A DNA stretch of 64,000 bases from contig CADACD010000008.1 in NCBI GenBank assembly GCA_902786365.1, positions 17,552 through 81,551 of the forward strand, in the 5' to 3' direction. This document shows, piece after piece, positions 25,172 to 35,500 of this stretch (within the stretch, counting starts at the first letter, position 1; each line of letters starts with the position of its first letter). The notes beneath the pieces are model-generated. The model saw only the letters and a list, made by a program, of their open reading frames with translations, was not told where the DNA came from and did not search any database. Position numbers and translations under genes: made by a program. This stretch comes from an uncultured Lachnospiraceae bacterium (lineage in GTDB: Bacteria; Bacillota; Clostridia; Lachnospirales; Lachnospiraceae).

Positions 25172-27696
25172 TGTTTTATAATAGAAAAAAAGTTGATTTT
25201 GTTGGAAAATGGATGATTATTGCGCTGGGAGTTATTGCAAGTCTCGGCGCTTTCATTAATATGTTTGATATACCGATGCATATGCCGGTGGTGATATTGG
25301 CGTCAATAAATTTTGCCGCAATTTTTCTTGCCGTTTCAAGAACTCATAAAGAGTATAAAATTATATTTTATGCAGCATTCTTTGTTATTCTTATAATGTT
25401 TATTGTGATATTGCGTAAGTCGCTTATTACAGGGATATATTCCATATCAAACAATATCATAGATGTCTATAATAACTATTTTGGCGGGAATATTCGCTTT
25501 TTTGAGATTAGAAGACTTGGCAGTTACAATGATTTTAAAAAGGATAACGCTATTGTTACAGTGATAGCGGCTGCGGTGTATTCTTTGATACTAGTGACAG
25601 CAACGTGGTACAAGATGTATGCATCTATTCACATATTACTGTCATTGTGTTTAGTTTTACCGGGACTGGTACTCGGTGAAGTACCAAATTCATTTTATAT
25701 CAGTGTGCTGATGATATATTATATGGCATGTTTTATGTATCAGCACAGCAAAGTGATTTATCCGGCAAGATTAATGGCACTTGTCATCTTAAGTATTTGT
25801 ATTATCGGTCTTATCTTTTTAGTGTGTCCTCCATATGCATATGATGGTGAGAACAGATACATGAGCGCCAATAAAAAATTGAATGATATAGCAGAAAAAC
25901 TGTCTCTTGACAATTTTTCGAAGGAAAATTTTAGTTCTATATTTCAGGGAAATGGCAAAAATAAAGAAGAGGCAGATGGAAAAATGGCGAACGGAGGAGT
26001 CAATGGGGGAAAACTTGGTGGTGTGGATTCTGTAACTTATTCGGGAACCCTTATGTTAAATGTACAAATGATACCGGAAGAAAGCAACATATATCTAAAG
26101 GGCTTTGTTGGTACCGAATATAAAGGGAAAAGTTGGGCGACAGCTTCAGATGATATGGAAGCGAAGATTTATGAACTTTATGATAAATATGATGCTGCTA
26201 CTTCCGATGAAAAAGAGGCAGTCAAGAAAAATGTATTTTTGGCGGGATATGAGAATTATGTAAATGTAATGAACAAAAAAATGACAGTTACTTATGAAAA
26301 TGACCCGGCAGTATATAGATATTTCCCATATTATAGTGATATAGCAGAGGATGCAAAATTAAGTCTATATTATACAATAAGACCGAAAATGAATGGAGAT
26401 ACCAGTGAAGATGTTTATGAATATAACTATGCGAGCATATCAGAATATGAAATGTATCAAAAATATTCTTTATCAAATGAAGATATCAATATTGATGATT
26501 ATATAAAAGACACAAATCTTGAGGTTCCGGCGAATCTTAAAGATGTATTTGTGGCGATACCAGAGCTTGAAAAAGATTGTTATGATGAGACGCCGGAAAA
26601 ACTGGAGGAGTGTATAGAAACTGTCCGAAAATATCTTGAAGAAAATACAGAGTATTCATTAACTCCGGGAAAATTGACATATCCGGATTTTGTAGAAGAT
26701 TTCCTTTTGTATAAAAAGAAAGGATACTGTACGGCATATGCAAGCTCAGCTGTTCTTATGCTGAGGTATATGGGAGTTCCGGCAAGATATGTGGAAGGAT
26801 ATATTATTCAGCCTTCTGATTACAAAAACCAGATGAATGATTTATCATCCATAAGTGAGCATTATAACGAAAAAGAGGGGACAGATTTAAATGTTAGAGA
26901 TGAGTATTTACAGGAGCCATTAGTCAATATTGAGGTAAAAGATAATAGTGCACATGCATGGGTTGAAGTATATGTTCCCGGACTTGGTTTTGCACCGGTT
27001 GAGGTTACGCCGGGATATAGGGAAAGTGATACTGCTTTACAAAACCGCGAGACGAAGGAGAATGAGCCGGACACAAGTAAGGATAAAGGTTTGGAAACAA
27101 CAAGTGATGGGCAGGAAACAACAAAGAAAGAAGAAAATCCTTCCGAGACAACAACTGATGAGAATGGTAATATAGAGAGCAGTGAAATAGGTAATGCAGG
27201 CGACATAGGTATAGCTGGTCGTTCTGACGAAAGTTCGCACACGATAATCGCTCTGATTATGGGAGGAGCCACAGTACTTATTGTGTTATCTTTGCTAATT
27301 TATAAGATGGCAGAAAAAAAGAAGAAAGCAAATGATTACAATACAGATGATAACAGAAAAAATATGATGATATTAATGAAGATTTTTGAGGAATGCCTTA
27401 AGAAATCAAAAATAGAGTTTTCGATGAATGTCAATATTTCTACAGTTGAAGAAGAGATAACTGATAAAGTCGACAAAGAAGTTCAAAGAATCGAAAGTAA
27501 AAAAAATTGTGGCAGGGAAAGTGTTGCCGAAATGGTAGAAAAACTTCAGAAATTGAAATGTGTAAGAGAGATTTTAGAGCTGATTTACAGATATAAGTAT
27601 GATAGTGATAGGACAGAATTTACAGATGAAGAGGTTGAAAGGGTGAGACAGTATGTGGTGAGGTATAGAGAGAATTTGAAAGTAATGAAGAAATAG
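25171..27696 (+). CDS. Transglutaminase-like membrane protein (TgpA type)
   Basis: The 841-residue protein has six or seven N-terminal membrane segments (to about residue 230), an extracellular part with a transglutaminase core, a Thr/Glu/Asn-rich linker and one C-terminal membrane segment (about 694-713) before a cytoplasmic helical tail. The catalytic Cys is in KKGYCTAYASSAVLMLRYMG (about residue 518) and the His in SAHAWVEVY (about 593). The third member, usually Asp in a DPTP-like motif, reads PVEVTPGY, so Glu takes its place. ATG 25171 overlaps the DUF58 stop codon (TAATG), indicating coupled translation. It may cut or cross-link surface peptides, by family inference. Confidence 0.85.
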   Translation: MFYNRKKVDFVGKWMIIALGVIASLGAFINMFDIPMHMPVVILASINFAAIFLAVSRTHKEYKIIFYAAFFVILIMFIVILRKSLITGIYSISNNIIDVYNNYFGGNIRFFEIRRLGSYNDFKKDNAIVTVIAAAVYSLILVTATWYKMYASIHILLSLCLVLPGLVLGEVPNSFYISVLMIYYMACFMYQHSKVIYPARLMALVILSICIIGLIFLVCPPYAYDGENRYMSANKKLNDIAEKLSLDNFSKENFSSIFQGNGKNKEEADGKMANGGVNGGKLGGVDSVTYSGTLMLNVQMIPEESNIYLKGFVGTEYKGKSWATASDDMEAKIYELYDKYDAATSDEKEAVKKNVFLAGYENYVNVMNKKMTVTYENDPAVYRYFPYYSDIAEDAKLSLYYTIRPKMNGDTSEDVYEYNYASISEYEMYQKYSLSNEDINIDDYIKDTNLEVPANLKDVFVAIPELEKDCYDETPEKLEECIETVRKYLEENTEYSLTPGKLTYPDFVEDFLLYKKKGYCTAYASSAVLMLRYMGVPARYVEGYIIQPSDYKNQMNDLSSISEHYNEKEGTDLNVRDEYLQEPLVNIEVKDNSAHAWVEVYVPGLGFAPVEVTPGYRESDTALQNRETKENEPDTSKDKGLETTSDGQETTKKEENPSETTTDENGNIESSEIGNAGDIGIAGRSDESSHTIIALIMGGATVLIVLSLLIYKMAEKKKKANDYNTDDNRKNMMILMKIFEECLKKSKIEFSMNVNISTVEEEITDKVDKEVQRIESKKNCGRESVAEMVEKLQKLKCVREILELIYRYKYDSDRTEFTDEEVERVRQYVVRYRENLKVMKK

Positions 27697-27772
27697 CATG
27701 TGACATAGTATGTTGTATATCAGTGAATAGTAAGTATTTATCTGACAAAGTGATGAAATTAAAAAAAATAGT

Positions 27773-27800
27773 TTGCAATAAAGGAAAAATAAGGTATAAT
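27773..27800 (+). promoter_or_regulatory. Promoter of fba
   Basis: TTGCAA (27773-27778), 16-bp spacer, perfect TATAAT (27795-27800). It initiates near 27807, leaving a leader of about 107 nt. Confidence 0.65.
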
Positions 27801-27815
27801 GTGTGTATTAGTTAT

Positions 27816-27853
27816 ATCCTAAAAATTGAGCGATGAAAGTCGCAGGATTTTTA
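27816..27853 (+). promoter_or_regulatory. Structured leader of fba
   Basis: ATCCT (27816-27820) pairs with AGGAT (27844-27848), enclosing GCGA-TGAAAG-TCGC (27830-27843); the 5' side carries a 9-nt unpaired stretch. TTTTTAT follows. It sits right at the transcript start and could act as an attenuator or a 5' stabiliser. It does not match a riboswitch class I recognise. Confidence 0.45.
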
Positions 27854-27913
27854 TAAAACGGTTAGACACTTTTTACTAATCTAAAATATTTTATTTTCAC
27901 GGAGGTAATAAAA

Positions 27914-28777
27914 ATGTTAGTTTCAGCAAAGGACATGCTCGAAAAAGCAAAGGCAGGACATTATGCTGTAGGTCAGTTCAATATCAACAACCTTGAATGG
28001 ACAAAAGCAATTCTTTTAACAGCACAGGAATTAAACTCACCTGTAATCTTAGGTGTATCAGAAGGTGCCGGTAAATATATGACAGGTTACAAGACTGTTG
28101 TAGGAATGGTAAATGGAATGCTTGAAGAGTTGAACATTACAGTTCCTGTTGCATTACACTTAGACCATGGCAGTTACGAAGGATGCTTAAAATGTATCGA
28201 AGCAGGATTTTCTTCAATCATGTTTGATGGTTCACACTATCCAATCGATGAGAACGTTGCAAAGACAACAGAGTTAGTAAAATTAGCAAATGAAAACGGA
28301 ATGTCTATTGAGGCAGAAGTTGGTTCAATTGGTGGAGAAGAAGATGGTGTCATCGGTAAGGGTGAATGTGCAGATCCTAACGAGTGTAAAGCTATCGCAG
28401 ACCTTGGCGTAACAATGCTTGCAGCAGGTATCGGTAATATTCATGGTAAATATCCTGATAACTGGGAAGGATTAAGCTTTGAGACACTTGATGCAATCCA
28501 GCAGCTTACAGGAGAGATGCCATTAGTACTTCATGGTGGTACTGGTATCCCAGCTGATATGATTAAGAAAGCAATCACACTTGGTGTTGCTAAGATTAAT
28601 GTTAATACAGAGTGCCAGTTAGCATTTGCAGATGCTACACGTAAGTATATTGAGGCAGGCAAAGACCTTGAAGGAAAGGGATTTGACCCACGTAAGTTAT
28701 TGGCACCTGGTTTTGAAGCTATCAAGGCTACAGTAAAGGAAAAGATGGAATTATTCGGTTCTGTTGGCAAGGCTTAA
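27914..28777 (+). CDS. fba: Class II fructose-1,6-bisphosphate aldolase
   Basis: The 287-residue protein is full length for the zinc-dependent class II enzyme that splits fructose-1,6-bisphosphate to DHAP and glyceraldehyde-3-phosphate in glycolysis. Visible hallmarks are the N-terminal GQFNINNLEW, metal ligands in LHLDHGSYEG (about residue 80-90) and in AAGIGNIHGKYP, and the substrate loops LVLHGGTGIP and KINVNTECQ. The codon use is the biased type of a highly expressed gene (many GGT, GAA, CTT/TTA). GGAGG lies 8 nt before the ATG. Single-gene unit with its own promoter and terminator. Confidence 0.95.
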   Translation: MLVSAKDMLEKAKAGHYAVGQFNINNLEWTKAILLTAQELNSPVILGVSEGAGKYMTGYKTVVGMVNGMLEELNITVPVALHLDHGSYEGCLKCIEAGFSSIMFDGSHYPIDENVAKTTELVKLANENGMSIEAEVGSIGGEEDGVIGKGECADPNECKAIADLGVTMLAAGIGNIHGKYPDNWEGLSFETLDAIQQLTGEMPLVLHGGTGIPADMIKKAITLGVAKINVNTECQLAFADATRKYIEAGKDLEGKGFDPRKLLAPGFEAIKATVKEKMELFGSVGKA

Positions 28778-28807
28778 TTGACAGGAGTCTAATGAAAGTT
28801 AAATAGT

Positions 28808-28888
28808 AACCTGATGTTTGCGAATTTACTTTGAAAAACTGTGAATAACACAAGAATGATAAGTAAGTTTGCAACATCAGGTTTTTTT
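28808..28888 (+). terminator. Terminator of fba
   Basis: AACCTGATGTTTGCGAATTTACT (arm from 28808) is complementary with small bulges to the region AGTAAGTTTGCAACATCAGGTT ending at 28882, followed by seven T. The loop is long (about 35 nt). Confidence 0.75.
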
Positions 28889-28909
28889 ATTTTGTTTTTA
28901 AATTACTGA

Positions 28910-28938
28910 TTGATATCGGACAAGAGATACGATAAAAT
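28910..28938 (+). promoter_or_regulatory. Promoter of the membrane protein-helicase pair
   Basis: TTGATA (28910-28915), 17-bp spacer, TAAAAT (28933-28938), about 25 nt before the ribosome site AAGGAAGGA. Confidence 0.6.
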
Positions 28939-28969
28939 GTAAATTAGTATTAAGGAAGGATTGGTGTTT

Positions 28970-29353
28970 ATGAAAAAAAGGATTTTAAGGCATCTTGCGT
29001 TTATGGACAAATATCTTGAAAATATGCCAAATGAAACAAAAGAAAATCTTGACAAGACAATGAAGAAACACATGACAGAAATCTATTTTTTCATGCATGA
29101 AAGATTTATTCATCTTGTTGTAACAGTATTGTTTGCACTCGGAACATTTATGACGATTTTTACATATCTGCTTTCGGAGAATGTAGGACTTCTTGCACTT
29201 GCGTTACTGATGATAATTCTTCTTGTTCCGTATGTCAATCACTATTATCTCTTGGAAAATGGTGTGCAGAAAATGTATGTGCAGTATGATGAACTGCTTG
29301 CAGAGATTGACAGAAGAGAAGCAGACGGAGAAAAAAGCAGTGAAAACAAATGA
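28970..29353 (+). CDS. Small two-helix membrane protein coupled to a helicase gene
   Basis: The 127-residue protein has a charged N-terminus (KKRILRHLAFMDKYLENMP), two adjacent membrane helices (about 55-75 and 78-97; VTVLFALGTFMTIFTYLL and NVGLLALALLMIILLVP) and a charged C-terminal tail ending in EKSSENK. I do not recognise a family with function. ATG 28970 follows AAGGAAGGA by 9 nt. Its 3' end overlaps the GTG of the helicase gene by 14 nt, so both are probably made together; whether they interact is unknown. Confidence 0.7.
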   Translation: MKKRILRHLAFMDKYLENMPNETKENLDKTMKKHMTEIYFFMHERFIHLVVTVLFALGTFMTIFTYLLSENVGLLALALLMIILLVPYVNHYYLLENGVQKMYVQYDELLAEIDRREADGEKSSENK

Positions 29354-31880
29354 AATTAAGGAAAAAAATCCGAATAAATATGAAATTAAAATATCAGTAC
29401 GTAGTCTGGTTGAATTTATTATGAGAAGTGGTGATATAGACAACCGGATTACGGGACAGATGAGTCTGGATGCTATGGCAGAAGGGGCGAAGATTCATCG
29501 GAAAATACAAAGCAGGATGGGAGTGGAATACAAGGCAGAGGTTCCACTCAAGATGAATGTAGATTATGAGGAATTTTACATCAGACTGGAAGGACGGGCT
29601 GATGGAATCATCACAGAGGAGAGTGGTGTGACAATTGATGAAATTAAAGGAATGTATAAAGATGTGCAGAAAATGAAGGAGCCGGTCGAGGTTCACAAGG
29701 CACAGGCAATGTGTTATGCCTGTATTTATGCAAGCCAGAATCACCTCCCGGTAATATCAGTGCAGATGACATACTGTAATCTTGAGGATGAGACGGTCAA
29801 AAGATTTAAGACAGAGTATACATACGAAGAAGTGAGTATGTATTTTAAGGATATCATTGACAAATATGTAGAGTGGGCGAGATATATTTACAAAGAAAAG
29901 CAGATGAGGAAAGCTTCTATTGGCAACCTTGCATTTCCATTTGAATATCGGAAAGGGCAGCGAGACATTGTGGTTTCTGTATACAAGACAATCAAAAATA
30001 AAAGTACACTGTTTGTGCAGGCACCAACAGGTGTCGGAAAAACAATATCAACCGTATTTCCGGCAGTACATGCAGTAGGTGAGGATATTGCGGACAAGAT
30101 TTTTTATCTCACAGCAAAAACAATCACAAGAACAGTTGCAGAGGAAGCATTTGATACCCTCAGGCAAAATGGTCTGCATTTTAAGACAGTTACAATAACA
30201 GCGAAAGAAAAGATTTGTTCTAATTATATTGATGAAGAAAAAGAAGAGGAAATAAGGCCGGAAGTAGAATGTAATCCTGTCAGATGCAGCAGGGCGAAGG
30301 GACATTTTGACCGTATCAACAATGCGCTTTTTGACATCATTATTCACGAAAATAAGATTACAAGGGAAAAGATACTTCAATATGCAGACAAACATAATGT
30401 ATGTCCGTTTGAGATGAGTCTTGATATCAGCAATTTTATGGATGGCGTGATATGTGACTACAATTATGTTTTTGACCCACATGCAAGGCTGAAGAGGTAT
30501 TTTTCAGATGGGGCGAAAGGAGATTATATTTTTCTTGTTGATGAGGCACATAACCTGGTGGAACGTGCAAGGGAAATGTATAGTGCAGTTCTTGTAAAAG
30601 AGGATTTCCTGAAATGCAAAAAAATCATTAAGGAAAAGAGCAAGCGTCTATACAATACCTTTGAAAAATGTAACAAGGAAATGCTTGCATTAAAACATCA
30701 GTGCACAGGAGAGCAGGCAGGCTATAGTTATACAATCGTCTATGAAACAGAAGCACTTGTCAAACATTTGCTTCGTCTGTCACAGGAGCTGGAAAAATTT
30801 CTTGATGACAATAAAGAATTTCCGGGTCGTGAAGAAATTTTGAATGAATATTTTAATGTGAGAAATTATCTTGATGTGTATGAATTAGTTGATGAGAAAT
30901 ACGAAATTTATTCGGATTTTAATGAGAACGGAGAATTCTTTGTGAAACTATTCTGTGTCAATCCGTCGGGAAATCTGTCGGAATGTATGCAGCAGGGGAT
31001 TTCTACCATCTTTTTTTCGGCGACACTTTTGCCTGTCAATTATTATAAGGAACTGCTCAGTGGAGATATCAATGATTATGCTATTTATATCGATTCACCA
31101 TTTGATACTTCAAAGAGATTCCTTACTGTTGCAAGGGATGTGAGCAGCAAGTATACAAGAAGAGGAAGAGAAGAATATACAAAAATACTAAATTATATTG
31201 ATAGCATTGTTAGTGGATGTCTGGGAAACTATATGGTATTTTTTCCGTCATATAAACTGATGGAAGAGGTGTATGAACTGGCAGTAGAATATGAATTGAC
31301 AGAAAAATATGATATTATCTGCCAACATAGTGGTATGGATGAAAAACAGAGAGAAGAGTTCCTCGGTAGGTTTAATAATAATGTTGAAAATTTAGAAGAA
31401 AATTTAGGATATCATCTGATATATCAAAATCATATTCAATCAGAAAATGATAATAAAAATGGAATAGCATATAATACAAATGCCGATAAAAAATCAAAAT
31501 CCATGTTAGGTTTCTGCGTTTTAGGGGGAATCTTTTCGGAGGGGATAGACCTCAAAAATGAAAGTCTGATAGGAAGCATCATCGTGGGAACGGGGCTGCC
31601 ACAGGTTTGTTCGGAGCGTGAAATTCTAAAAAATCATTATGATAAATCAGGCAATAATGGCTTTGATTATGCATACCGGTATCCGGGAATGAATAAGGTT
31701 TTGCAGGCGGCCGGGAGGGTAATTCGGACAGATGAAGACTATGGCGTCATCGCACTGTTGGATGAACGATTTCTGCAGAACTCTTATAAGGCGATGTTTC
31801 CGAGAGAATGGTGTAATTTTAAAGTTACAGATATAAAAAATCTGAAAGAATATGTGGAAAAATTCTGGAAATATGTTTAA
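29340..31880 (+). CDS. PD-(D/E)XK nuclease fused to XPD/DinG-type Fe-S helicase
   Basis: The 846-residue protein has an N-terminal RecB/Cas4-like nuclease (about 15-190). GAKIHRKIQ provides the leading His, EGRADGI the Asp (about residue 85), TIDEIKG the E-x-K pair (about 98), and HKAQAMCYACIYA the downstream Q..Y helix. A superfamily 2 helicase follows. Walker A is APTGVGKT (about 227) and the DEAH box is VDEAHNLVERA (about 400). Four cysteines between them (KICSNY, VECNPVRCSRA, NVCPFE) fit the Fe-S cluster of XPD. Motif VI is QAAGRVIRTDEDYG. It is likely a 5'-3' DNA helicase with attached nuclease for repair or defence (inference). The GTG at 29340 follows CGGAGAA; longer frames would run through the upstream gene. 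Confidence 0.85.
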   Translation: MKTNEIKEKNPNKYEIKISVRSLVEFIMRSGDIDNRITGQMSLDAMAEGAKIHRKIQSRMGVEYKAEVPLKMNVDYEEFYIRLEGRADGIITEESGVTIDEIKGMYKDVQKMKEPVEVHKAQAMCYACIYASQNHLPVISVQMTYCNLEDETVKRFKTEYTYEEVSMYFKDIIDKYVEWARYIYKEKQMRKASIGNLAFPFEYRKGQRDIVVSVYKTIKNKSTLFVQAPTGVGKTISTVFPAVHAVGEDIADKIFYLTAKTITRTVAEEAFDTLRQNGLHFKTVTITAKEKICSNYIDEEKEEEIRPEVECNPVRCSRAKGHFDRINNALFDIIIHENKITREKILQYADKHNVCPFEMSLDISNFMDGVICDYNYVFDPHARLKRYFSDGAKGDYIFLVDEAHNLVERAREMYSAVLVKEDFLKCKKIIKEKSKRLYNTFEKCNKEMLALKHQCTGEQAGYSYTIVYETEALVKHLLRLSQELEKFLDDNKEFPGREEILNEYFNVRNYLDVYELVDEKYEIYSDFNENGEFFVKLFCVNPSGNLSECMQQGISTIFFSATLLPVNYYKELLSGDINDYAIYIDSPFDTSKRFLTVARDVSSKYTRRGREEYTKILNYIDSIVSGCLGNYMVFFPSYKLMEEVYELAVEYELTEKYDIICQHSGMDEKQREEFLGRFNNNVENLEENLGYHLIYQNHIQSENDNKNGIAYNTNADKKSKSMLGFCVLGGIFSEGIDLKNESLIGSIIVGTGLPQVCSEREILKNHYDKSGNNGFDYAYRYPGMNKVLQAAGRVIRTDEDYGVIALLDERFLQNSYKAMFPREWCNFKVTDIKNLKEYVEKFWKYV

Positions 31881-32097
31881 AGATTAGATCTGTTGTATAT
31901 ATTTTTTGTCATTTTTGAAATTTTTCGATAAAAACAATTTGGCAAAATTCGTATAGGTTAAGCAGACAGGAAATCAAGTCGAATAGAAAGAATAGAAAAG
32001 GTGCATGGAAATATATATTTACATACTTGACATATTTCATTTAATATATGAAAATATAGATAGAGTATAGATGCGAAAAACTAAAAGTAGAGATTAC

Positions 32098-32340
32098 ATG
32101 CCAAGAACAGTTGCAATAGGAGTACAAAATTTTGAGAATATCATAAAGAATAACTATTTTTATATTGATAAAATAAATTTTATTAAGGAGTGGTGAGAGA
32201 ATGGTGATACAGTCACGCTTATTGCCCGTCCACGTTGTTTTGGCAAGACTATGCTTGTAACATTTATTTCAACTAAATATGAAAATCGTTCGGATATACT
32301 TGAAAATCTTGCAATGGAAAGATGGGAAAAGCGTTTTGAT
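32098..32340 (+). pseudogene. Broken AAA-ATPase-like/DUF1703 gene
   Basis: The frame from 32098 reads MPRTVAIGVQNFENIIKNNY, YIDKINFIKEW, then an in-frame TGA. It continues NGDTVTLIARPRCFGKTMLV, the N-terminal module and Walker A (RPRRFGKT type) of the AAA-ATPase-like proteins with C-terminal DUF1703. After some 35 more codons the sequence runs into a copy of the helicase 3' end. Some 400 residues of the usual protein are missing. Confidence 0.7.
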
Positions 32341-32350
32341 AGGGGAGTAA

Positions 32351-32452
32351 ATGAATAAGGTTTTGCAGGTAGTGGGAAGCGTGATTCGAACAAGTGAAGA
32401 TTATGGTGTTATTGCACTATTAGATGAGTGTTTTCTGCAGAATTCCTACAAT
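32351..32452 (+). pseudogene. Diverged partial copy of the helicase motif VI region
   Basis: 32351-32452 repeats 31689-31790 of the nuclease-helicase gene: both read MNKVLQ..G.VIRT.EDYGVIALLDE.FLQNSY. The copy has changed the essential GR of motif VI to GS and carries several other substitutions. It ends where the next 130 nt become unrelated. The copy is not an independent gene; a 72-codon frame from 32351 to 32569 is not expected to be functional. Confidence 0.8.
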
Positions 32453-32586
32453 AAGTCGATATACAGACGGTTTGATATATACAATGCAGATGAAGGAGAT
32501 ACTGGAAACATGGAAACGTTATGTGTAGCGAAAACTCTGAAGAAAGATGGAAAAGAAAAGGTTATTTGAATGAAGGAGATGAAAAC

Positions 32587-35500
32587 ATGAAGTATAAGAA
32601 CAATACAAAACATAAGTATATCTGTGTTCTACTGGCAGTGTTGCTAGTATTCAACGGATTATTTATCGAAGTAGAAACTTTTGTTGCAGCGGACGAGCCT
32701 ATTATGTATGACGGTGATACGTTGCACGGATGGCAGGTAGACTGCGTATGGGAAAACGGTACAAAAACACTTGATATTCTTTCATCAAGAAGTGAGAATA
32801 TGACTTTGAAGCTGTCTGTGACTTATTATGCACCACTTTACGCAATGACTCAGAGCTACCAGCCCGGAACGATTAAATTTGCAATACCTGATTTTGGTGT
32901 GCTGAAAAGAAGCGGAGCTTCATTTAAGATCACAACAGCTGGTGATCAAGATGATACTGACTGGAATTGTCAATATGATATCCAGACGCAGATGTATATC
33001 TTTTCAAACGCTAAGGTCTTTGAAGCAGATAAACCGATCTCCGGTGGATTCGAAATGCTTTGGACTGTAGAAAGCCGCCAAAGTATGACGGATTTTTCGA
33101 TGACGGAAAGTCCTATATTCACTCTTGAGAACGAAAGTACAAGAATGACTCCACTGACGTTGAACTGCGAAACTATTAGGGATTTCTACATAATAGACCT
33201 GCAAAGAGACTTCCTCAGCTATGAACAGTATGAGGATCCAACGATAAATAAAAGCGGATATGTTTCATATAATTACAAGACGTACTTCCATCTGCAGGCG
33301 AGAGCGAGAGGCGGATATCGGAACAGTTACTTTGTCAAGGTGAGCTTTGACAGTGATACGGTAACGGATGAGCAAATGTCGGCGATAATAGCTCAGTATT
33401 GGGTGGGAAATGTAAAAAAGGAAGAGAATCTTACACAGATGACAGATCCGGTAAGTGGTGAAACTGTATGGGGTTTTTATCGCTTTAGAGACATAGAAAC
33501 TGAAAATCTTGGTATACACGACTTTGTGATTTCATATCCGGAATCACTGAAATCAACAACAGCGAGGGTAGATACAGAACTTCTTGTTTTGTATTATGAA
33601 GAAAACGAGTATGTGAATTACACCTCATCCGTCACGAACGAGATGTTGAATGATTATGATGAGGTACTGATAAACGAATATTCATTTTGGTACGGGGACG
33701 GAAACTTTAGCATGACTAAGTCTAGCCCTTATGAAATAAATTCATATACAAATGGAGGATACCCTCCCTATAAATACTCGGACAGGCTGCTTGCAAAGAA
33801 AATCTTTAGTAACGAAAGAGTTACTTTTACGCTCGGCGGATCCTATCGTATGTCAACAAGTGTTTCTGCTTCCACAAAATCATTGATGAAAACTGCTTCA
33901 ACAACATCATCAACTGATCCTTTGGGAAATGGTTACATTGGTCCTGGTGATGCCGATCTGAAAACGGCCTTTGATTTTGTATTAGGTGATGACAGGCTTT
34001 CCGTTGATCTGAACAACGGAGCTTATCGTATGCTCGAAAGCGATGAGTACACATTTACTCGTGTAATAGGTCCGAACGACAGTAGAAATTATGAATATGA
34101 GCTTTATGTATCGAATGTTGGCTTCACATCAGAAACAAATCGTGTTGCGGCAGAAAATGAATACAGGCTGTTTGCTACAGGAAAAACAGGCACATACTCT
34201 GTATTTGACCTGACAGATATTGCATCAAAGGAAGGTTTTAGTGATTATACAAACGGTGTAAAAGCAATCTACATCAAGATCAAGAATTTTACTGGTGAAT
34301 ACTATCCCTATTATAAGGCGGATATCGCATTCCACTTTAATCAACAGAAAAACCTTTTGCTGGAGGAAGGGCTGAGGATCAACACGGACGGAAAAATCAC
34401 AGACTATGGCTTCATGAGAGCACTCTATGCAGGAACAAGCAATGATGCTTTTTCGATAGGAAGCAGTACATTTCTCAAAGAAGCCGGAGGGAACATAGAT
34501 ATGCAGAACTTCGGTCAGCTTATGATGTATTTGGACAACGGTGGCTATAACCGACTTCTATATCATTCCATGGCAAATGTGTATCTGAGAGATGTTGTGA
34601 CGATGGTTGGTTCTGAAACAACGGTAACATCAAAGGCACAGAGCAAGGAGGAAGGTGGCGGATATAGTGTATCCATTGATTCAAAGGGAACCATCAAGGT
34701 CAAGGATGACAGTCCCGGCGAGCTAGAACGTTTCTCTCTTTATGTCAAGATACCAAAGTTGCTAACGATTAACAACAGGCTTTCTGATATTAAGCTGGAG
34801 AACTGTTATGCGGTAAATCAGCTTGGGGAAGCGGTTGGAAATACCGATTTTGAAAACAATGTAACATATAGCATTATCAATCTTTCAGACGGAGACAGGG
34901 CCATTGTCGCAGATTTTGATTTTTCGGAAAACCCTCTTGAAAGCTCAAAGATGACATACATCAATATGAAGATTCCTGCACTGGTGTTGTATACCGATTT
35001 GAAAACCACTGTTCACAAGTCGTTTGAGGTGCGGACATTCACGATGATACAGGATGAGGGGGCAGGTAGGATTGAAGGAGTCGAAAACAATCATCCACCT
35101 ACATATCGTCAGTATGCTGCACTTGATACATACGATTTTAACCTCAACGGAAGGACAAACGAGGTTCTTGGAGGATCATACCACAGCATTTCATATGAGA
35201 ATGTAGTTGAACAGTGGAAAGATACAGCCATGAAACTTGTAAAATCCTACCGTGATGATACATGGAAAATGCTGTATGACAGCACGGCTCAAGATTGGTA
35301 TTCAGAAACGGAGGTTAATGCCTACAGTAGTCAGTTGGGAGAGGAGGAAAACAAGAGAGCAACTTATTCCTACCGTTTGAGTATAGAACTTGGTTCGGGA
35401 GCATCTGACATTTTATTCAGCGACGTTTTGGAAAGTGCTGACGGTAGCGAATGGAGAGGTACGTTGAACAATATTGATTTCACTTATGCGATAAGTCTTG

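Noticed and set aside
27816-27853. Known riboswitch before fba
   Set aside because: The element is only about 38 nt with one simple stem; no conserved core of purine, glycine, c-di-GMP or other common classes was recognised.
32351-32569. Independent small gene after the helicase
   Set aside because: Its first 34 codons are a decayed copy of helicase motif VI and the rest has no motif; no ribosome site was found.
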